From positions 41,404 through 105,403 of the forward strand of contig NZ_LWHM01000008.1 of assembly GCF_001642735.1 (NCBI RefSeq): DNA of 64,000 nucleotides, given 5' to 3'. The first letter of the stretch is position 1, and each line of letters begins with the position of its first letter. Shown here in pieces: positions 35,006-45,217 of the stretch. This DNA comes from Pseudohongiella nitratireducens. Lineage in GTDB: Bacteria; Pseudomonadota; Gammaproteobacteria; Pseudomonadales; Pseudohongiellaceae. Below the pieces are notes generated by a model, which saw only the letters and a list, made by a program, of their open reading frames with translations, made no database searches and was not told where the DNA came from. The position numbers and the translations under genes were made by a program.

Positions 35006-38000
35006 TTATACTTTATAATCCGATGCCGTGCGTATTCTGAAGAGCAAAGCGTAAAGTACAGGTACAGCGATTAGCGTCAATATTGATGCAAATGCCAACC
35101 CACCCATGATGGTAACTGCCATACTTGCAAAGAAGGCATCACCCAGTAGTGGAATCATACCAAGAATTGTCGTGGCTGCGGCAAGGAATACCGGGCGAAT
35201 ACGACTGACACTGGCATAAATCACGGCATCAGTGGATTCTCTGCCCTCCTCCAGTTGTGCATCAATCTCGTCAACCAGTACGATCGCATTTTTCATCAGC
35301 ATACCTGAGAGACTCAGGAAACCCAGCAAAGCGGTGAAACTGAACGGCATTTGCGTCAGCAGCAAACCGGCTACCACACCACAGATTGACATCGGGACCA
35401 CCAGCCATATAATCAGTGGCTGTCGAACTTTGCCAAATATCAATACCGAGATGCAGAACATCACCAGGAAGCTCAAGGGTAACTGAGAGCCCAGCGAAGC
35501 CTGCGCCTCACCGGAGGCTTCATACTCCCCGCCCCACTCAAAGTCATATCCGGCGGGCAGCGGGATTGCTTCGATATCCTGCCGGATCAGGGCCAGTACT
35601 TCTGCCGGCGTTCTGCCCGGGACAGGATCAGCCTGCACAGCCAGGGTGCGGTGGCGATTTCTGCGCTTGATCAATGTCTCTTCTGCCCGTGTCGAGAAAC
35701 TGTTAACCACTTGCTCTACGGGAACGTAGCGTTGCTCGCTAGTGCTCCAGATCAGTCGCTCATCCAGACCTTCAACGCGCAACCGTTCAGAGGCTGGGGG
35801 CCGAATGATGATCGGTATGCTCTCATCACCTTCCCGATAGCTGCCCGCGGTAACCCCCTGTGTCGCGAAATCCAGGGTTTGCGCCAGGTCATTGCGGTTA
35901 ATACCGGCCAGCCGGGCCCGTTCTTCGTTGAAATTGGGGACAATAACCAACTCTCGTTGCTGCCAGTCCTGGCGCAGATCCATCAGGAAATCTTTCTCCG
36001 CCATTATGGCCGTGGCCTGCTCTGCCAGACGGCGCAGCTCTTTGGCATCCGGCCCCATAAAGCGGGCTTCAATCTTGGCGCCGGCACCGGGGCCAAATAC
36101 CAGCCGTCGGGTCTGCACATCGGCATTGGGGTAAGCCGCTGAGAGTTTTTGTCGTACCTCCAGTGCCAGCTCATCGATCAGGAATCGATCGGTGGTAGCG
36201 ACAATTAACTGGCCATAGCCCGTATTAGGCTGCTGTGGTTCATAAGTGAGCATAAAACGGGAGGCGCCCTGGCCGATAAAACTGGCGACGCTTTCCACGC
36301 CATCCATTTCGAGCACCATCTGGTCGATTTCTGCAATATCACGCGCTGTAGCACGAATGTCTGCACCTTGTGGCAATTGGTAATCGACAAAAAACATGGG
36401 GGTATTGGAGTCAGGAAAGAATGACTGCTTCACAAAACCAAATGCCCAGAAACTGGTCACCGTGACAACCAGCAAGGTGACAAGGGCCAGCCAGCGATGC
36501 ACCAGACTGAACTTCAGGACTTGCCGATAGGCCGCATAGATGACACCTTTGTAGGGGTCGTTCTGATCACCGGCACCCTTCACTTTCAGCAAATATTCAC
36601 CAAATAAAGGTGTGACGGTGACTGCCAGAAGCCAACTTAGCATCAGCGACATACCGATCACAGCAAACAGCGAGAACAAGAATTCTCCCGTGGTATCCGG
36701 GGACAGGCCGATACCGGAGAAGGCCATAATGCCGATGACGGTTGCACCCAGTAACGGCCATTGCGTGCGACTGGCAGCCCGGCTTGCCGCTTTGTGTGCC
36801 TTCATGCCCATTTGCATGTTGATCAGCATACCCTCAGCAATCACGATGGCATTATCGACCAGCATGCCCATGGCAATAATCAGGGCGCCGAGGGAGATCC
36901 GCTCCATCTCGATATTGGCAATGCGCATCAGGAACACAGTGCCAGCAACGGTCAGCAGCAATGTCAGACCCACCACAATACCGACACGCCAGCCCATAAA
37001 CAGACAAAGTACTGCGATGACAATACCGACCGACATCGCCAGGCTGATCATAAAATCATTAATCGCTGCATCAACAACTTCGTGTTGTGCATAGATGGGC
37101 TCCATCTGGACACCCAGGGGTATTTCGCTGCCAAGGGAGGCCAGCTCAGCACTAACGGCCTGGCCTACTTCGACAATGTTGACATCAGCTACCCCGGCAA
37201 CAGCCAGGGTAAATGCACGCTGGCCATTAAAACGGATGATCTCCTGGGGTATCTCTCGACTTTCCCGGGACACGTTGGCGATGTCTACCAGGCTGATTTG
37301 GTCCGTACTGCCCGGCTGACCGATTCTGAGGCTTTCGATATTGGATACACTGTCAAATCCAGAGTCATTGCGGATATTGATGTGCATGTCACCGATACGG
37401 GAACTGCCAGCGGTAGTGACGGTATTTTCGTTCTGAATGCTGTCGATAACAGAGCCCAGTGGCATACCTGTATTGATCAGGCGATCATTCGGCACTTCGA
37501 CGTAGATAACTTCGTCAGGAAGGCCGCGCGTTTCCACTTTTGCGACCCCGTCAACGAGTAACAATTCCCGGCGCAGGAAGCGGGCAATATCACGGATTTC
37601 ATTGTCGCTGTAGCCAGGTGCAGTGACAGCATAGAACATACCAAACACATCGCCGAAGTCATCATTAACCACAGAGGGCCCGGCACCACTGGGTAGAAGA
37701 CGTTGGTTATCGCTGACCTTGCGGCGTAACTCATCCCACACCTGGGGCATTTCAGAGCCATCATAGGTGTCATTAATTTCGACGGTGATCTCAGAGCGGC
37801 CAGGCAGCGATTTTGACATGATCCGCTTTAACTGCGGCAGTTGCTGAATCGCTGACTCCAGATTCTCTGTGACTTCCTGCTCTACCTCAGTCGCCGTGGC
37901 ACCGGGGTATTGAGTGACAACAATGGCCTGTTTGATCGTAAACGCCGGGTCCTCCAGGCGTCCGATCGTCATCATGCCCCAGATACCACCCAGGAACAGA

Positions 38001-38059
38001 ATCAAGATCAATAGCCAGGTGTTTACCGGCTTGTTAATAGCCGCGCGTGCAATATCCAT
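35006..38059 (-). CDS. RND-family efflux permease (AcrB-type)
   Basis: 1017 aa inner-membrane proton-driven pump. The N-terminus WLLILILFLGGIWGMMTIGR, then QYPGATATEVEQEVTENLE, is typical of AcrB-like pumps of the TetR/single-adaptor group. TM4 contains the proton-relay Asp in GALIIAMGMLVDNAIVIAEG. The usual two large periplasmic loops and 12 helices are present. Substrates unknown (drugs, dyes, detergents or lipophiles). Encoded 11 bp after the adaptor gene; no outer-membrane factor in the operon, so a TolC encoded elsewhere is presumably used. Confidence 0.95.
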   Translation of the reverse strand: MDIARAAINKPVNTWLLILILFLGGIWGMMTIGRLEDPAFTIKQAIVVTQYPGATATEVEQEVTENLESAIQQLPQLKRIMSKSLPGRSEITVEINDTYDGSEMPQVWDELRRKVSDNQRLLPSGAGPSVVNDDFGDVFGMFYAVTAPGYSDNEIRDIARFLRRELLLVDGVAKVETRGLPDEVIYVEVPNDRLINTGMPLGSVIDSIQNENTVTTAGSSRIGDMHINIRNDSGFDSVSNIESLRIGQPGSTDQISLVDIANVSRESREIPQEIIRFNGQRAFTLAVAGVADVNIVEVGQAVSAELASLGSEIPLGVQMEPIYAQHEVVDAAINDFMISLAMSVGIVIAVLCLFMGWRVGIVVGLTLLLTVAGTVFLMRIANIEMERISLGALIIAMGMLVDNAIVIAEGMLINMQMGMKAHKAASRAASRTQWPLLGATVIGIMAFSGIGLSPDTTGEFLFSLFAVIGMSLMLSWLLAVTVTPLFGEYLLKVKGAGDQNDPYKGVIYAAYRQVLKFSLVHRWLALVTLLVVTVTSFWAFGFVKQSFFPDSNTPMFFVDYQLPQGADIRATARDIAEIDQMVLEMDGVESVASFIGQGASRFMLTYEPQQPNTGYGQLIVATTDRFLIDELALEVRQKLSAAYPNADVQTRRLVFGPGAGAKIEARFMGPDAKELRRLAEQATAIMAEKDFLMDLRQDWQQRELVIVPNFNEERARLAGINRNDLAQTLDFATQGVTAGSYREGDESIPIIIRPPASERLRVEGLDERLIWSTSEQRYVPVEQVVNSFSTRAEETLIKRRNRHRTLAVQADPVPGRTPAEVLALIRQDIEAIPLPAGYDFEWGGEYEASGEAQASLGSQLPLSFLVMFCISVLIFGKVRQPLIIWLVVPMSICGVVAGLLLTQMPFSFTALLGFLSLSGMLMKNAIVLVDEIDAQLEEGRESTDAVIYASVSRIRPVFLAAATTILGMIPLLGDAFFASMAVTIMGGLAFASILTLIAVPVLYALLFRIRTASDYKV

Positions 38060-38070
38060 ATAACTCGACC

Positions 38071-39150
38071 TTAGATATTGGGTGTGTAGGGCTGAACGCG
38101 CATGTCATTGCGCAGAAGATGGGCACCGGCGGTCACGATTTGCTCGCCACCGGTTAATCCGGAGGTGACCGTAGCCCGAGAGCTGCCCAGTTCGCCAACA
38201 GAAACAATCTGAGGAGACACTGTCTGGGTATCAGCCTGGTAGATCCAGACTCTAAAGTCGCCGGCCGGATCGGTGTCCAGCGCAGCAACAGGTACACTCA
38301 CCTGCTGCAAACTGCGGTTTGGTGCAGTGACAGTCACCGTGGCGGTCATTCCCGGCAATATGCCCTCCGCCATATCGTCAGGCAAGGCATAATCAACCTT
38401 GTATGTCTGTGTCACCGGATCAGCTTCAGTCGCGTGTTCGCGGTAGGACAGTTTAAATGCCTGCCCCGGCCTGGCATTAAGTTCTGCCTCAACATCAAGC
38501 TGACCTCGTAACTGCATGTCACTCATCAGGTTTTCCGGGATAGAGAAGCTGATGCGCAACTCTGTTACATCCTGGACACGGACAATCTGACTGCCCGCCT
38601 GCACCTGGGTAAACGGGTCAACGATACGTCGGGTAATCAGGGCATCAAAAGGCGCTTCAAGCGTGGCATAAGCCAGATTCCGCTCTGCCTGTTCCACCGC
38701 CAGTTGCCGAATTTCCAGATCGGCAGCGACCCGGTCATAGGTGGCGCGTGGAATGGCGCCGCGCTCCAGCATTTGTTGATTGCGCTGATGATCCAGCTGG
38801 GCAAGCTCAAGGGCGACTCTGGCCTCGTTGGCTGCACGCTCGTAATCGCGCTTGTCCAGCGAGGCAATCACCTCGCCTTCAGCTACCCGGCTGCCTTCCT
38901 GCACAGGAATGCTCACCACTCGGCCACCCACCTGAAACGCCAAATCAACGGTACTGAGCGCCTCAACGCGACCGACAAAGCGTCGTTGTCCGGTTAGCTG
39001 TTCACTGTCAACTGTTTCCAGCTTTACGGTTTGCACAATATCAGCTGGAGAGAATTCTGCAGTACTTTCCTGACAACCTTGAAGAATGGCACCTGTCATA
39101 AGAACCGGCATCAGACTGCGAAACATAAAGCCGGGGGTGGAGAATCTCAT
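38071..39150 (-). CDS. RND efflux periplasmic adaptor (membrane fusion protein), lipoprotein
   Basis: 359 aa. The lipobox is ILQGC near residue 26. Lipoyl/barrel-sandwich halves flank a short hairpin: FQVGGRVVSIPVQEGSRV, then YATLEAPFDALITRRIVDPF, then a beta-barrel and a membrane-proximal domain (ILPGMTATVTVTAPN). Links the RND pump to an outer-membrane channel. ATG overlaps the TetR stop (ATGA), so it is translationally coupled to its regulator. Confidence 0.94.
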   Translation of the reverse strand: MRFSTPGFMFRSLMPVLMTGAILQGCQESTAEFSPADIVQTVKLETVDSEQLTGQRRFVGRVEALSTVDLAFQVGGRVVSIPVQEGSRVAEGEVIASLDKRDYERAANEARVALELAQLDHQRNQQMLERGAIPRATYDRVAADLEIRQLAVEQAERNLAYATLEAPFDALITRRIVDPFTQVQAGSQIVRVQDVTELRISFSIPENLMSDMQLRGQLDVEAELNARPGQAFKLSYREHATEADPVTQTYKVDYALPDDMAEGILPGMTATVTVTAPNRSLQQVSVPVAALDTDPAGDFRVWIYQADTQTVSPQIVSVGELGSSRATVTSGLTGGEQIVTAGAHLLRNDMRVQPYTPNI

Positions 39151-39716
39151 GTTAACTCCTCGGATAGAGATAAAAGACGTTGAAAGAGTTCATTGCGTGT
39201 GGCATTTGAATACGGCGCAATGCCCAGCACGTTGTGCAGTAACAAACCGTCCGCAGCGGCCCAGAGCAGAAGAGTCATGGTCGGGTCTGAAGACTCTTTG
39301 ACCATTTCCTCGTAGTAGCGTGACAGCTTCTCTTTAATGGGCTCAAGCAACTCAGGGCTTTGCACAGAAGCAGCAATAATTGACAAATAAACCTGCGGAT
39401 CTGCTGTCTGATGACAGGCGATACAGCGCAAAAGTGAACGCACCGTAACGTTCTTTTCACCTTCCAGGGCAGATGATTCGCTTGCCATCATTGCTTCATT
39501 TTGCTCAAGCAACCTTTCCATCATGCCTTCCAGCAATGCATCTTTACTGCGGAAGTTATACAGCAGGCCACCTTTGCTTAACCCACACTCTTTGGCCACT
39601 TTCTCGAGCGTGAGATTGGCAGCACCTTCCCGGCCGGCAACGCGTTGCGCCGCATCAAGAATGTCGTCTCTCGAGCTGCCGTTCTTGCGGGAATTCGTTT
39701 GTTGAATATCTGTCAT
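39147..39716 (-). CDS. TetR-family repressor of the RND operon
   Basis: 189 aa. N-terminal helix-turn-helix: SRDDILDAAQRVAGREGAAN, then LTLEKVAKECGLSKGGLLYNF. The C-terminal ligand domain resembles the TetR_C_37-like group. First gene of the operon tetR-adaptor-pump-phosphatase-like; it probably represses its own promoter (39717-39854), where I could not identify a convincing palindrome. Confidence 0.93.
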   Translation of the reverse strand: MTDIQQTNSRKNGSSRDDILDAAQRVAGREGAANLTLEKVAKECGLSKGGLLYNFRSKDALLEGMMERLLEQNEAMMASESSALEGEKNVTVRSLLRCIACHQTADPQVYLSIIAASVQSPELLEPIKEKLSRYYEEMVKESSDPTMTLLLWAAADGLLLHNVLGIAPYSNATRNELFQRLLSLSEELT

Positions 39717-39854
39717 AACTTAACCGTCTGGCTGGTACAGTGTGTAAATCAGTATAGCCACAGATGTTACCAATGGCAACACCCGTAAGCAATCAGACAG
39801 AAAAAAAGAATGCTTATTCAGGGAAAAAAAGATATCGGGGGAACGACAGAATGT

Positions 39855-41204
39855 TCAGTCGCTATCAGCTTGTGAAGGAAAATCCTGCATTGTCAACGAT
39901 TTGCCGTCGGCCCAGGATTCCGGTAATCCACTCTTGATGTGCAGGTCACGCTGCGGGTAAGGAATCGTTATGTCGGCTTCCTTGAATGCTTTCCAGATGG
40001 CCAGATTGATATCTGAGCGAACCTGGGCGAAGCCGTTGATAGGATCATTGACCCAGACTCGCAACTCCAACGCAATGCCACTGTCTGCAAACTCGATCAG
40101 GCGCACTGCTGGCGCAGGGTCCTGCAGGACGCGGGAAGAGGCTTCGGCGCAATTAAGCATGATTTCCATGGCGTGTGCCGGGTCGTCGTCATAGCTGATC
40201 TGAACACTGACGCGAATTCGAACGTTAGGATCGGCATAACTCCAGTTAATAACCTGCGATGTAATCAGATTCTCGTTGGGAATCAGCGTATCAACCCCTT
40301 CCCGGTTACGAACCACGATGTAACGGGCTTTGAGTTCCTGTACCCAGCCAAATTTATCGCCAACGGTAATGATGTCTCCGGGTTTGATCGAGCGATCCAG
40401 CACCAGAATAAACCCGCTGATAAAGTTCGAGGCGATTTGCTGCAGGCCAAAACCCAGGCCGACACCCAGTGCCCCGCCAAAAATCGCCAGTGAACTCAGA
40501 TTAATACCAACTGCATTGAGTGCTAAAAGAAAAGCCAGTGTAATCAACAGGAAACGACTGAATTTTGAGACCCCTACTTTAAAACTGGGGGTCACGCCAG
40601 GCATACGTTGCACTTGCTTGTTGATCAACTCAGCAAGCCATAGCGCAACAACAAACGCGACCGCGATAATCAGCAACAGGTTGATGGCAGACAGCACAGA
40701 TATCCGGAATTCTCCGAAAGACACTGCCATGTTGTCCATCACGGTGAGAATGGTCGGTAACCAGCCCAGCAGATGAAGTATGACCAGCATCCAGATAAAC
40801 AGTGTCAGCACATTTTCTGAAGACCTGAGCAGTACATTTGCTGTAAAGACTTTGCGCAGGGTGTAAACCGCCATTCTGACGGCTGCCAGCGCCGTCAGAA
40901 TCGGAATAGCAATATCGAGCAGATTTACAGGCAGCATATAGCCGCGCATGATGGCGCGGGCAGGCACGATTAATAACAGAGCGACGACTGGCCAGAGCAG
41001 GCGCTGAAGGCTGCGGATGGCAATATGACGAATTCCGGTGAAGTGGCTTGAGTCCGAATGGGCTTTGAGCAGGCTCTGGATCCGACGGTTGATGAATGCA
41101 GAAATAACAATAGCCAGCATCAGTGCCAGAATCTGCCACCAGAAGTTGCTCTGCTGAATGATTGCCAACGTACTGTTGATGACAGATTGTATGGATTCGG
41201 GCAT
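39855..41204 (-). CDS. MscS-family mechanosensitive channel
   Basis: About 449 aa. Five or six membrane helices; the pore helix region reads SSLAIFGGALGVGLGFGLQQIASNFISGFILVLDRSI, closely following the MscS TM3 pattern (AxxGAxGxAxGxALxGxxxNxxxG). The beta and alpha/beta vestibule domain follows (PGDIITVGDKFGWVQEL, then VDTLIPNENLITSQVINWS). ATG at 41204 is chosen because GAGG precedes it by seven bases and the longer frame adds an unlikely non-hydrophobic leader. Monocistronic; protects against hypo-osmotic shock. Confidence 0.93.
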   Translation of the reverse strand: MPESIQSVINSTLAIIQQSNFWWQILALMLAIVISAFINRRIQSLLKAHSDSSHFTGIRHIAIRSLQRLLWPVVALLLIVPARAIMRGYMLPVNLLDIAIPILTALAAVRMAVYTLRKVFTANVLLRSSENVLTLFIWMLVILHLLGWLPTILTVMDNMAVSFGEFRISVLSAINLLLIIAVAFVVALWLAELINKQVQRMPGVTPSFKVGVSKFSRFLLITLAFLLALNAVGINLSSLAIFGGALGVGLGFGLQQIASNFISGFILVLDRSIKPGDIITVGDKFGWVQELKARYIVVRNREGVDTLIPNENLITSQVINWSYADPNVRIRVSVQISYDDDPAHAMEIMLNCAEASSRVLQDPAPAVRLIEFADSGIALELRVWVNDPINGFAQVRSDINLAIWKAFKEADITIPYPQRDLHIKSGLPESWADGKSLTMQDFPSQADSD

Positions 41205-41391
41205 CGCAACCTCGCTGCTTTGTAGTATGCTTAGCATAACGACTGACAGGTGAAATGAGAAGCCTGGAGGGTGTTTAATACAGCCAGATTCGCATACCAG
41301 ACTCTTTGGTTGGTAACTACTAACATTGTTTGAATACAATGTGTTGGAAACAAAACAATATGTTCATTATTAAAACAGCTGAGCAAGATTA

Positions 41392-42612
41392 ATGGTATCT
41401 CCGGCGTATCAAAAGCGTGCCCCGCTCCCTTTGTTCGATACCCTGGAACAAATGCAAAACCCCTGGCAGCACCCGCCTGAATTACCCCGTCACCCCAAGA
41501 CTAGCTGGCCTGATTATGCCATCCAGGACTTCAGGCGCAGTGCTGAATTTCTCTACTCATATCGCGGCAGCGCCGACACATTTTCTTCCTACCGAAGAGA
41601 GCTGGAGCACTTCCTGCAATGGCTGTTATGGGTGGCCGACAAGTCACTCAAGCAGGTTGAGCGGCAGGATGTTGAGCGTTACATCGAGTTTGCCAGGCGC
41701 CCGCCTGATGCCTGGATTGGTGAGAAACATGTTGCCCGTTTTATTGACAGCGAGGGTGCACGCCAGGCAAATCCTGACTGGCGCCCCTATGTGGTGGAGA
41801 ACGAAAAAGAGTACGCCTTGTCACAGTCCGGACTACAGGCAATATTTGCGGTCCTGGGCAGTTTCTACAATTACCTTGTACAAGAAGGCATGGCAGAGGT
41901 TAATCCGGTTGCCAGGGTTCGCCAGAAAGGCAAGTTTCTGCGCAAATCCCAGTCACAGACGCGCATACGACGGCTGTCCCCCATTCAGTGGGATGTAGTA
42001 TGGGAAACAGCAGAGAGCATGGCAGAGCAGGATCCGCAAACCCACGAACGCACCCTTTTTATTCTCAGTGCGCTGTTTGGCATGTATCTGCGGATCTCAG
42101 AACTGGTGGAAACAGATCGCTGGATTCCGCAAATGGGCCATTTCCAACGTGATATGGAAGGGAACTGGTGGTTTTTAACCGTAGGTAAAGGCAATAAAGA
42201 AAGAGAGGTCTCGGTCAGTGATGACATGTTGGTGGCGTTAAAACGTTACCGGCTGTCGCGTGGCATGACGCCTCTACCTGCCCCGGGCGAATCGACCCCG
42301 CTGATCCATAAAACCCGCGGTAAAGGCGGCATTACCAGTACACGACAAATCCGAGGCATTGTTCAATCTTGTTTTGATCGGGCCAGCGAGGTGCTGCGTA
42401 GTGAGGGTGCGGACGAAGAAGCTGACCGGCTGTCAGAGGCCACCGTCCACTGGTTACGCCATACCGGTATCTCTGAAGATGTGAAATATCGCCCCAGGGA
42501 ACATGTTCGCGATGATGCCGGTCATGGTTCCAGTGCGATTACCGATCGCTATATCGATGTGGAGCGTGCCGAACGTCATGCCACCGCAAGACACAAACGG
42601 CTGGGCTCTTGA
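41392..42612 (+). CDS. Tyrosine-type site-specific recombinase, orphan
   Basis: 406 aa. N-terminal SAM-like core-binding domain (SYRGSADTFSSYRRELEHFL), then the catalytic domain: ALFGMYLRISELVE (Arg), GKGNKEREVSV (Lys), HWLRHTGISEDV (HxxR), GHGSSAITDRYIDVERA (His and Tyr nucleophile). All catalytic residues are present. No phage, integron or transposon genes, and no obvious att repeats adjoin it; it lies between mscS and prc in otherwise core sequence. Longer N-terminus than XerC/D. Its target is unknown. Confidence 0.88.
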   Translation: MVSPAYQKRAPLPLFDTLEQMQNPWQHPPELPRHPKTSWPDYAIQDFRRSAEFLYSYRGSADTFSSYRRELEHFLQWLLWVADKSLKQVERQDVERYIEFARRPPDAWIGEKHVARFIDSEGARQANPDWRPYVVENEKEYALSQSGLQAIFAVLGSFYNYLVQEGMAEVNPVARVRQKGKFLRKSQSQTRIRRLSPIQWDVVWETAESMAEQDPQTHERTLFILSALFGMYLRISELVETDRWIPQMGHFQRDMEGNWWFLTVGKGNKEREVSVSDDMLVALKRYRLSRGMTPLPAPGESTPLIHKTRGKGGITSTRQIRGIVQSCFDRASEVLRSEGADEEADRLSEATVHWLRHTGISEDVKYRPREHVRDDAGHGSSAITDRYIDVERAERHATARHKRLGS

Positions 42613-42715
42613 TTGTGCAAAATCGCCAATTTGTCAGGTCTCCTGCCTTGACACCGAGGCCTTAAACATAATATCAAGAGTCTCTGTGACACCCATTTCA
42701 CGGTGAGGTTGTATT

Positions 42716-45118
42716 TTGAATACCGTACATGAGAAAACTAACGCTAAACCACTGATTGAAAGCATATTTGTGGCAAGCCGCAAGCAGGCAACAAGACCTG
42801 CCGGTTATCTGCTATCGGCCCTGCTCATGCTGAGCACCCCCATTCAGGCACAAGATGCGGTTGATCCCGATACTGAAGCACAAGCGCTTTCAAGCAGCAT
42901 TAATGACAGTACGGAAGAATCGCAGGGACTCAGAGAGCCCGATGTTCCGCTGGATGTAGAGGCGCTCTACGAAACCATGACACCCATTCCCGTGTACGGT
43001 CGCACTGCGATTGAATTACTGCGGGAACTGGAGACCAAACATTATTCTCCAGTGACCTTTGATGATGCGTTTTCCAATCAGGTATATGACCACTACATCG
43101 AAGCACTGGATGGTCAGAAGCTGTACTTTATGGGCGGTGACATCGAGCAACTGGATCAGTACCAGACAACGCTTGATGATGCATTGAAAAACGGCGATCT
43201 GCAGCCTGCTTATGAAATCTACAACCTTTACCATCGAAGGCTCCTTGAGCGTCTGGTCTGGACGGTTGAATACGTAGAGTCTGAAGTCGCTAACCTTGAC
43301 TTCAGTGAGCAGGAGTACCTGGTACTGGATCGGGAGGATCAGCCATGGGCTGCTGATGAAGCTGAACTGAATGATATCTGGCGCCGCCGGGTCAAAAGCA
43401 GTGCGTTAAGCCTGACGTTGACCGGCATGGAAACCGATAAAGTGGTTGAGCGGTTGAGCAAACGCTACCGCAATCAGTTGAGTCAGATATCAAAAACCAA
43501 TGCTCGTGATGTGTTTCAGGCTTACCTGGGCACGGTCGCGCGCACGGTTGATCCTCATACCAGCTATTTTTCTCCCCGTGACTCTGAAAACTTTAATATG
43601 AGTCTGCGTGGTTCCCTGCAAGGCATTGGTGCGCAACTGACGTCGGAAGACGAATACACCAAAGTAGCTGAACTGATCACCGGCGGGCCGGCTGAGAAAC
43701 AGGGCGATCTGCGTGCCGGCGACCGTATTATCGGTATTGCCCAGGGCGAAGACGGCGAAATGCAGGACGTGATTGGTCTGCGTCTCGACGATGTGGTTGA
43801 TCAGATTCGCGGTGAAGAAGGAACATTGGTTCGCTTGAATGTGATTCCCGCAGATGCCACTTCCGAAGCCGGTGCCAAAGAAATTGCTATCGTGCGTGAC
43901 ACAGTAGAACTGGCTGATCAGTTCGCCAAAAGTGAAGTCATCGAGGTGGAATCAGACGGTGAACTCTACCGGGTCGGCGTGATCAACCTGCCCTCTTTCT
44001 ATTTTGATTTTGAAGCGGCTGCTGCCGGTTTGGAGAACTATCGCAGCTCTGCCCGGGATGTGAAAGCTGAACTGGAGTCGCTGAAAGAGCAGGATGTAGC
44101 AGCAGTGGTCGTCGATTTACGTTACAACGGCGGCGGCTCTCTGAATGAAGCCAACGAACTGGTTGGCCTGTTTATCGAAACCGGCCCAACGGTTCAGATT
44201 CGCTATTCCGGCCAGCGAAACGGCTTTGTCCGCTCCTATGGTGACACCAATAAAGAAGTGGCTTATGACGGCCCACTGGCAGTGCTTGTTAATCGTGCCA
44301 GTGCCTCAGCCTCCGAGATCTTTGCCGGTGCGATCCAGGACTATCAGCGCGGCATCGTGCTCGGTGGCCAGACCTTTGGTAAAGGTACTGTTCAGGAAAT
44401 CATTCCGATGAACTATGGACAGGTCAAACTGACCCGTTCCAAGTTCTATCGTATTTCCGGGGCCAGTACCCAGCATCGAGGCGTATTACCGGATATCACC
44501 TTCCCGGACCGCTACCAGGCGATTGAAACCATGGGTGAAAGCAACCTGGATGGTGCCCTGCCGTGGGATACGGTTCGTCCGGTTGAACACCAGGACTATT
44601 ATCCACTGGAGGACATCCTGCCAGAGTTGATGACGCGCCACGAGGCACGCGCGTCTGATGACCCTGACTTTGTTTTCCTGGAAGGTTCGGTGGAGCGTAT
44701 GCAAACTGTAAGAGCACGCGAAACACTTCCCCTCAATCGGGAAGAGCTGAAAGCGCAACGTGATGCCGATCGTCGCGCCGCGTTCGACGCTAACAACGCT
44801 CGTCTGGCTGCAAAAGGTTTGCCACTGGAGGAATGGAAGGAAGAAAGCGAACTGGCTGCCCTGGAAGAAGCAGAAGAAGAGGAAGCCGCATCTGAAACCG
44901 ATGAGGCTGACAACACTGAAGTCGCCGATGCTTCAGAGGCAACTGCAGAAGAAGAGGAAGCCGAAGAAGACGATCCGTTGTTGATGGAAAGTGGTCGTAT
45001 TCTGGTGGATATGGCCCAGTTGCTGGGCCAGCCAATGGCGGCTGTTATGCCTGGCGATGGTATGCAGGCCGCTCAGGTTGAGGTTGACCGCTCAGAAGAG
45101 ACAACAGAGGCGTTATAA
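42716..45118 (+). CDS. prc: Carboxy-terminal (tail-specific) processing protease Prc
   Basis: 800 aa, starting at TTG with GGTGAGG upstream. Signal-anchor region YLLSALLMLSTPIQAQ. N-terminal helical domain, a PDZ domain (about residues 300-370; GSLQGIGAQLTSEDEYTKV) and the S41 protease core: VVVDLRYNGGGSLNEANELV, ASASASEIFAGAIQDY (catalytic Ser near residue 530), GGQTFGKGTVQE (catalytic Lys). A DUF3340-type C-terminus carries an unusually long acidic Glu-rich insert (about residues 705-765). Degrades periplasmic proteins with hydrophobic C-termini. Ends at a strong terminator. Confidence 0.95.
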   Translation: MNTVHEKTNAKPLIESIFVASRKQATRPAGYLLSALLMLSTPIQAQDAVDPDTEAQALSSSINDSTEESQGLREPDVPLDVEALYETMTPIPVYGRTAIELLRELETKHYSPVTFDDAFSNQVYDHYIEALDGQKLYFMGGDIEQLDQYQTTLDDALKNGDLQPAYEIYNLYHRRLLERLVWTVEYVESEVANLDFSEQEYLVLDREDQPWAADEAELNDIWRRRVKSSALSLTLTGMETDKVVERLSKRYRNQLSQISKTNARDVFQAYLGTVARTVDPHTSYFSPRDSENFNMSLRGSLQGIGAQLTSEDEYTKVAELITGGPAEKQGDLRAGDRIIGIAQGEDGEMQDVIGLRLDDVVDQIRGEEGTLVRLNVIPADATSEAGAKEIAIVRDTVELADQFAKSEVIEVESDGELYRVGVINLPSFYFDFEAAAAGLENYRSSARDVKAELESLKEQDVAAVVVDLRYNGGGSLNEANELVGLFIETGPTVQIRYSGQRNGFVRSYGDTNKEVAYDGPLAVLVNRASASASEIFAGAIQDYQRGIVLGGQTFGKGTVQEIIPMNYGQVKLTRSKFYRISGASTQHRGVLPDITFPDRYQAIETMGESNLDGALPWDTVRPVEHQDYYPLEDILPELMTRHEARASDDPDFVFLEGSVERMQTVRARETLPLNREELKAQRDADRRAAFDANNARLAAKGLPLEEWKEESELAALEEAEEEEAASETDEADNTEVADASEATAEEEEAEEDDPLLMESGRILVDMAQLLGQPMAAVMPGDGMQAAQVEVDRSEETTEAL

Positions 45119-45150
45119 CAACGTCTCACTAACGTCACTAGAAAAAGAAA

Positions 45151-45179
45151 GGGAGCCCAAGGGCTCCCTTCTCTTTTTT
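45151..45179 (+). terminator. Rho-independent terminator after prc
   Basis: GGGAGCCC-AA-GGGCTCCC (45151-45168), followed by TTCTCTTTTTT. Good stem plus T-run 33 bp after the prc stop. Confidence 0.93.
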
Positions 45180-45217
45180 CACGCAGGTATATCAACACCT
45201 GACCAAAATCATATCAC

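Noticed and set aside
35200..37600. Several long open frames antisense to the RND pump gene
   Set aside because: Shadow frames of a well-supported 1017-aa gene, with no protein-like features or start signals.
44790..45035. Leu-rich antisense frame opposite the prc 3' end
   Set aside because: Mirror image of the Glu-rich coding tail of prc; low complexity only.
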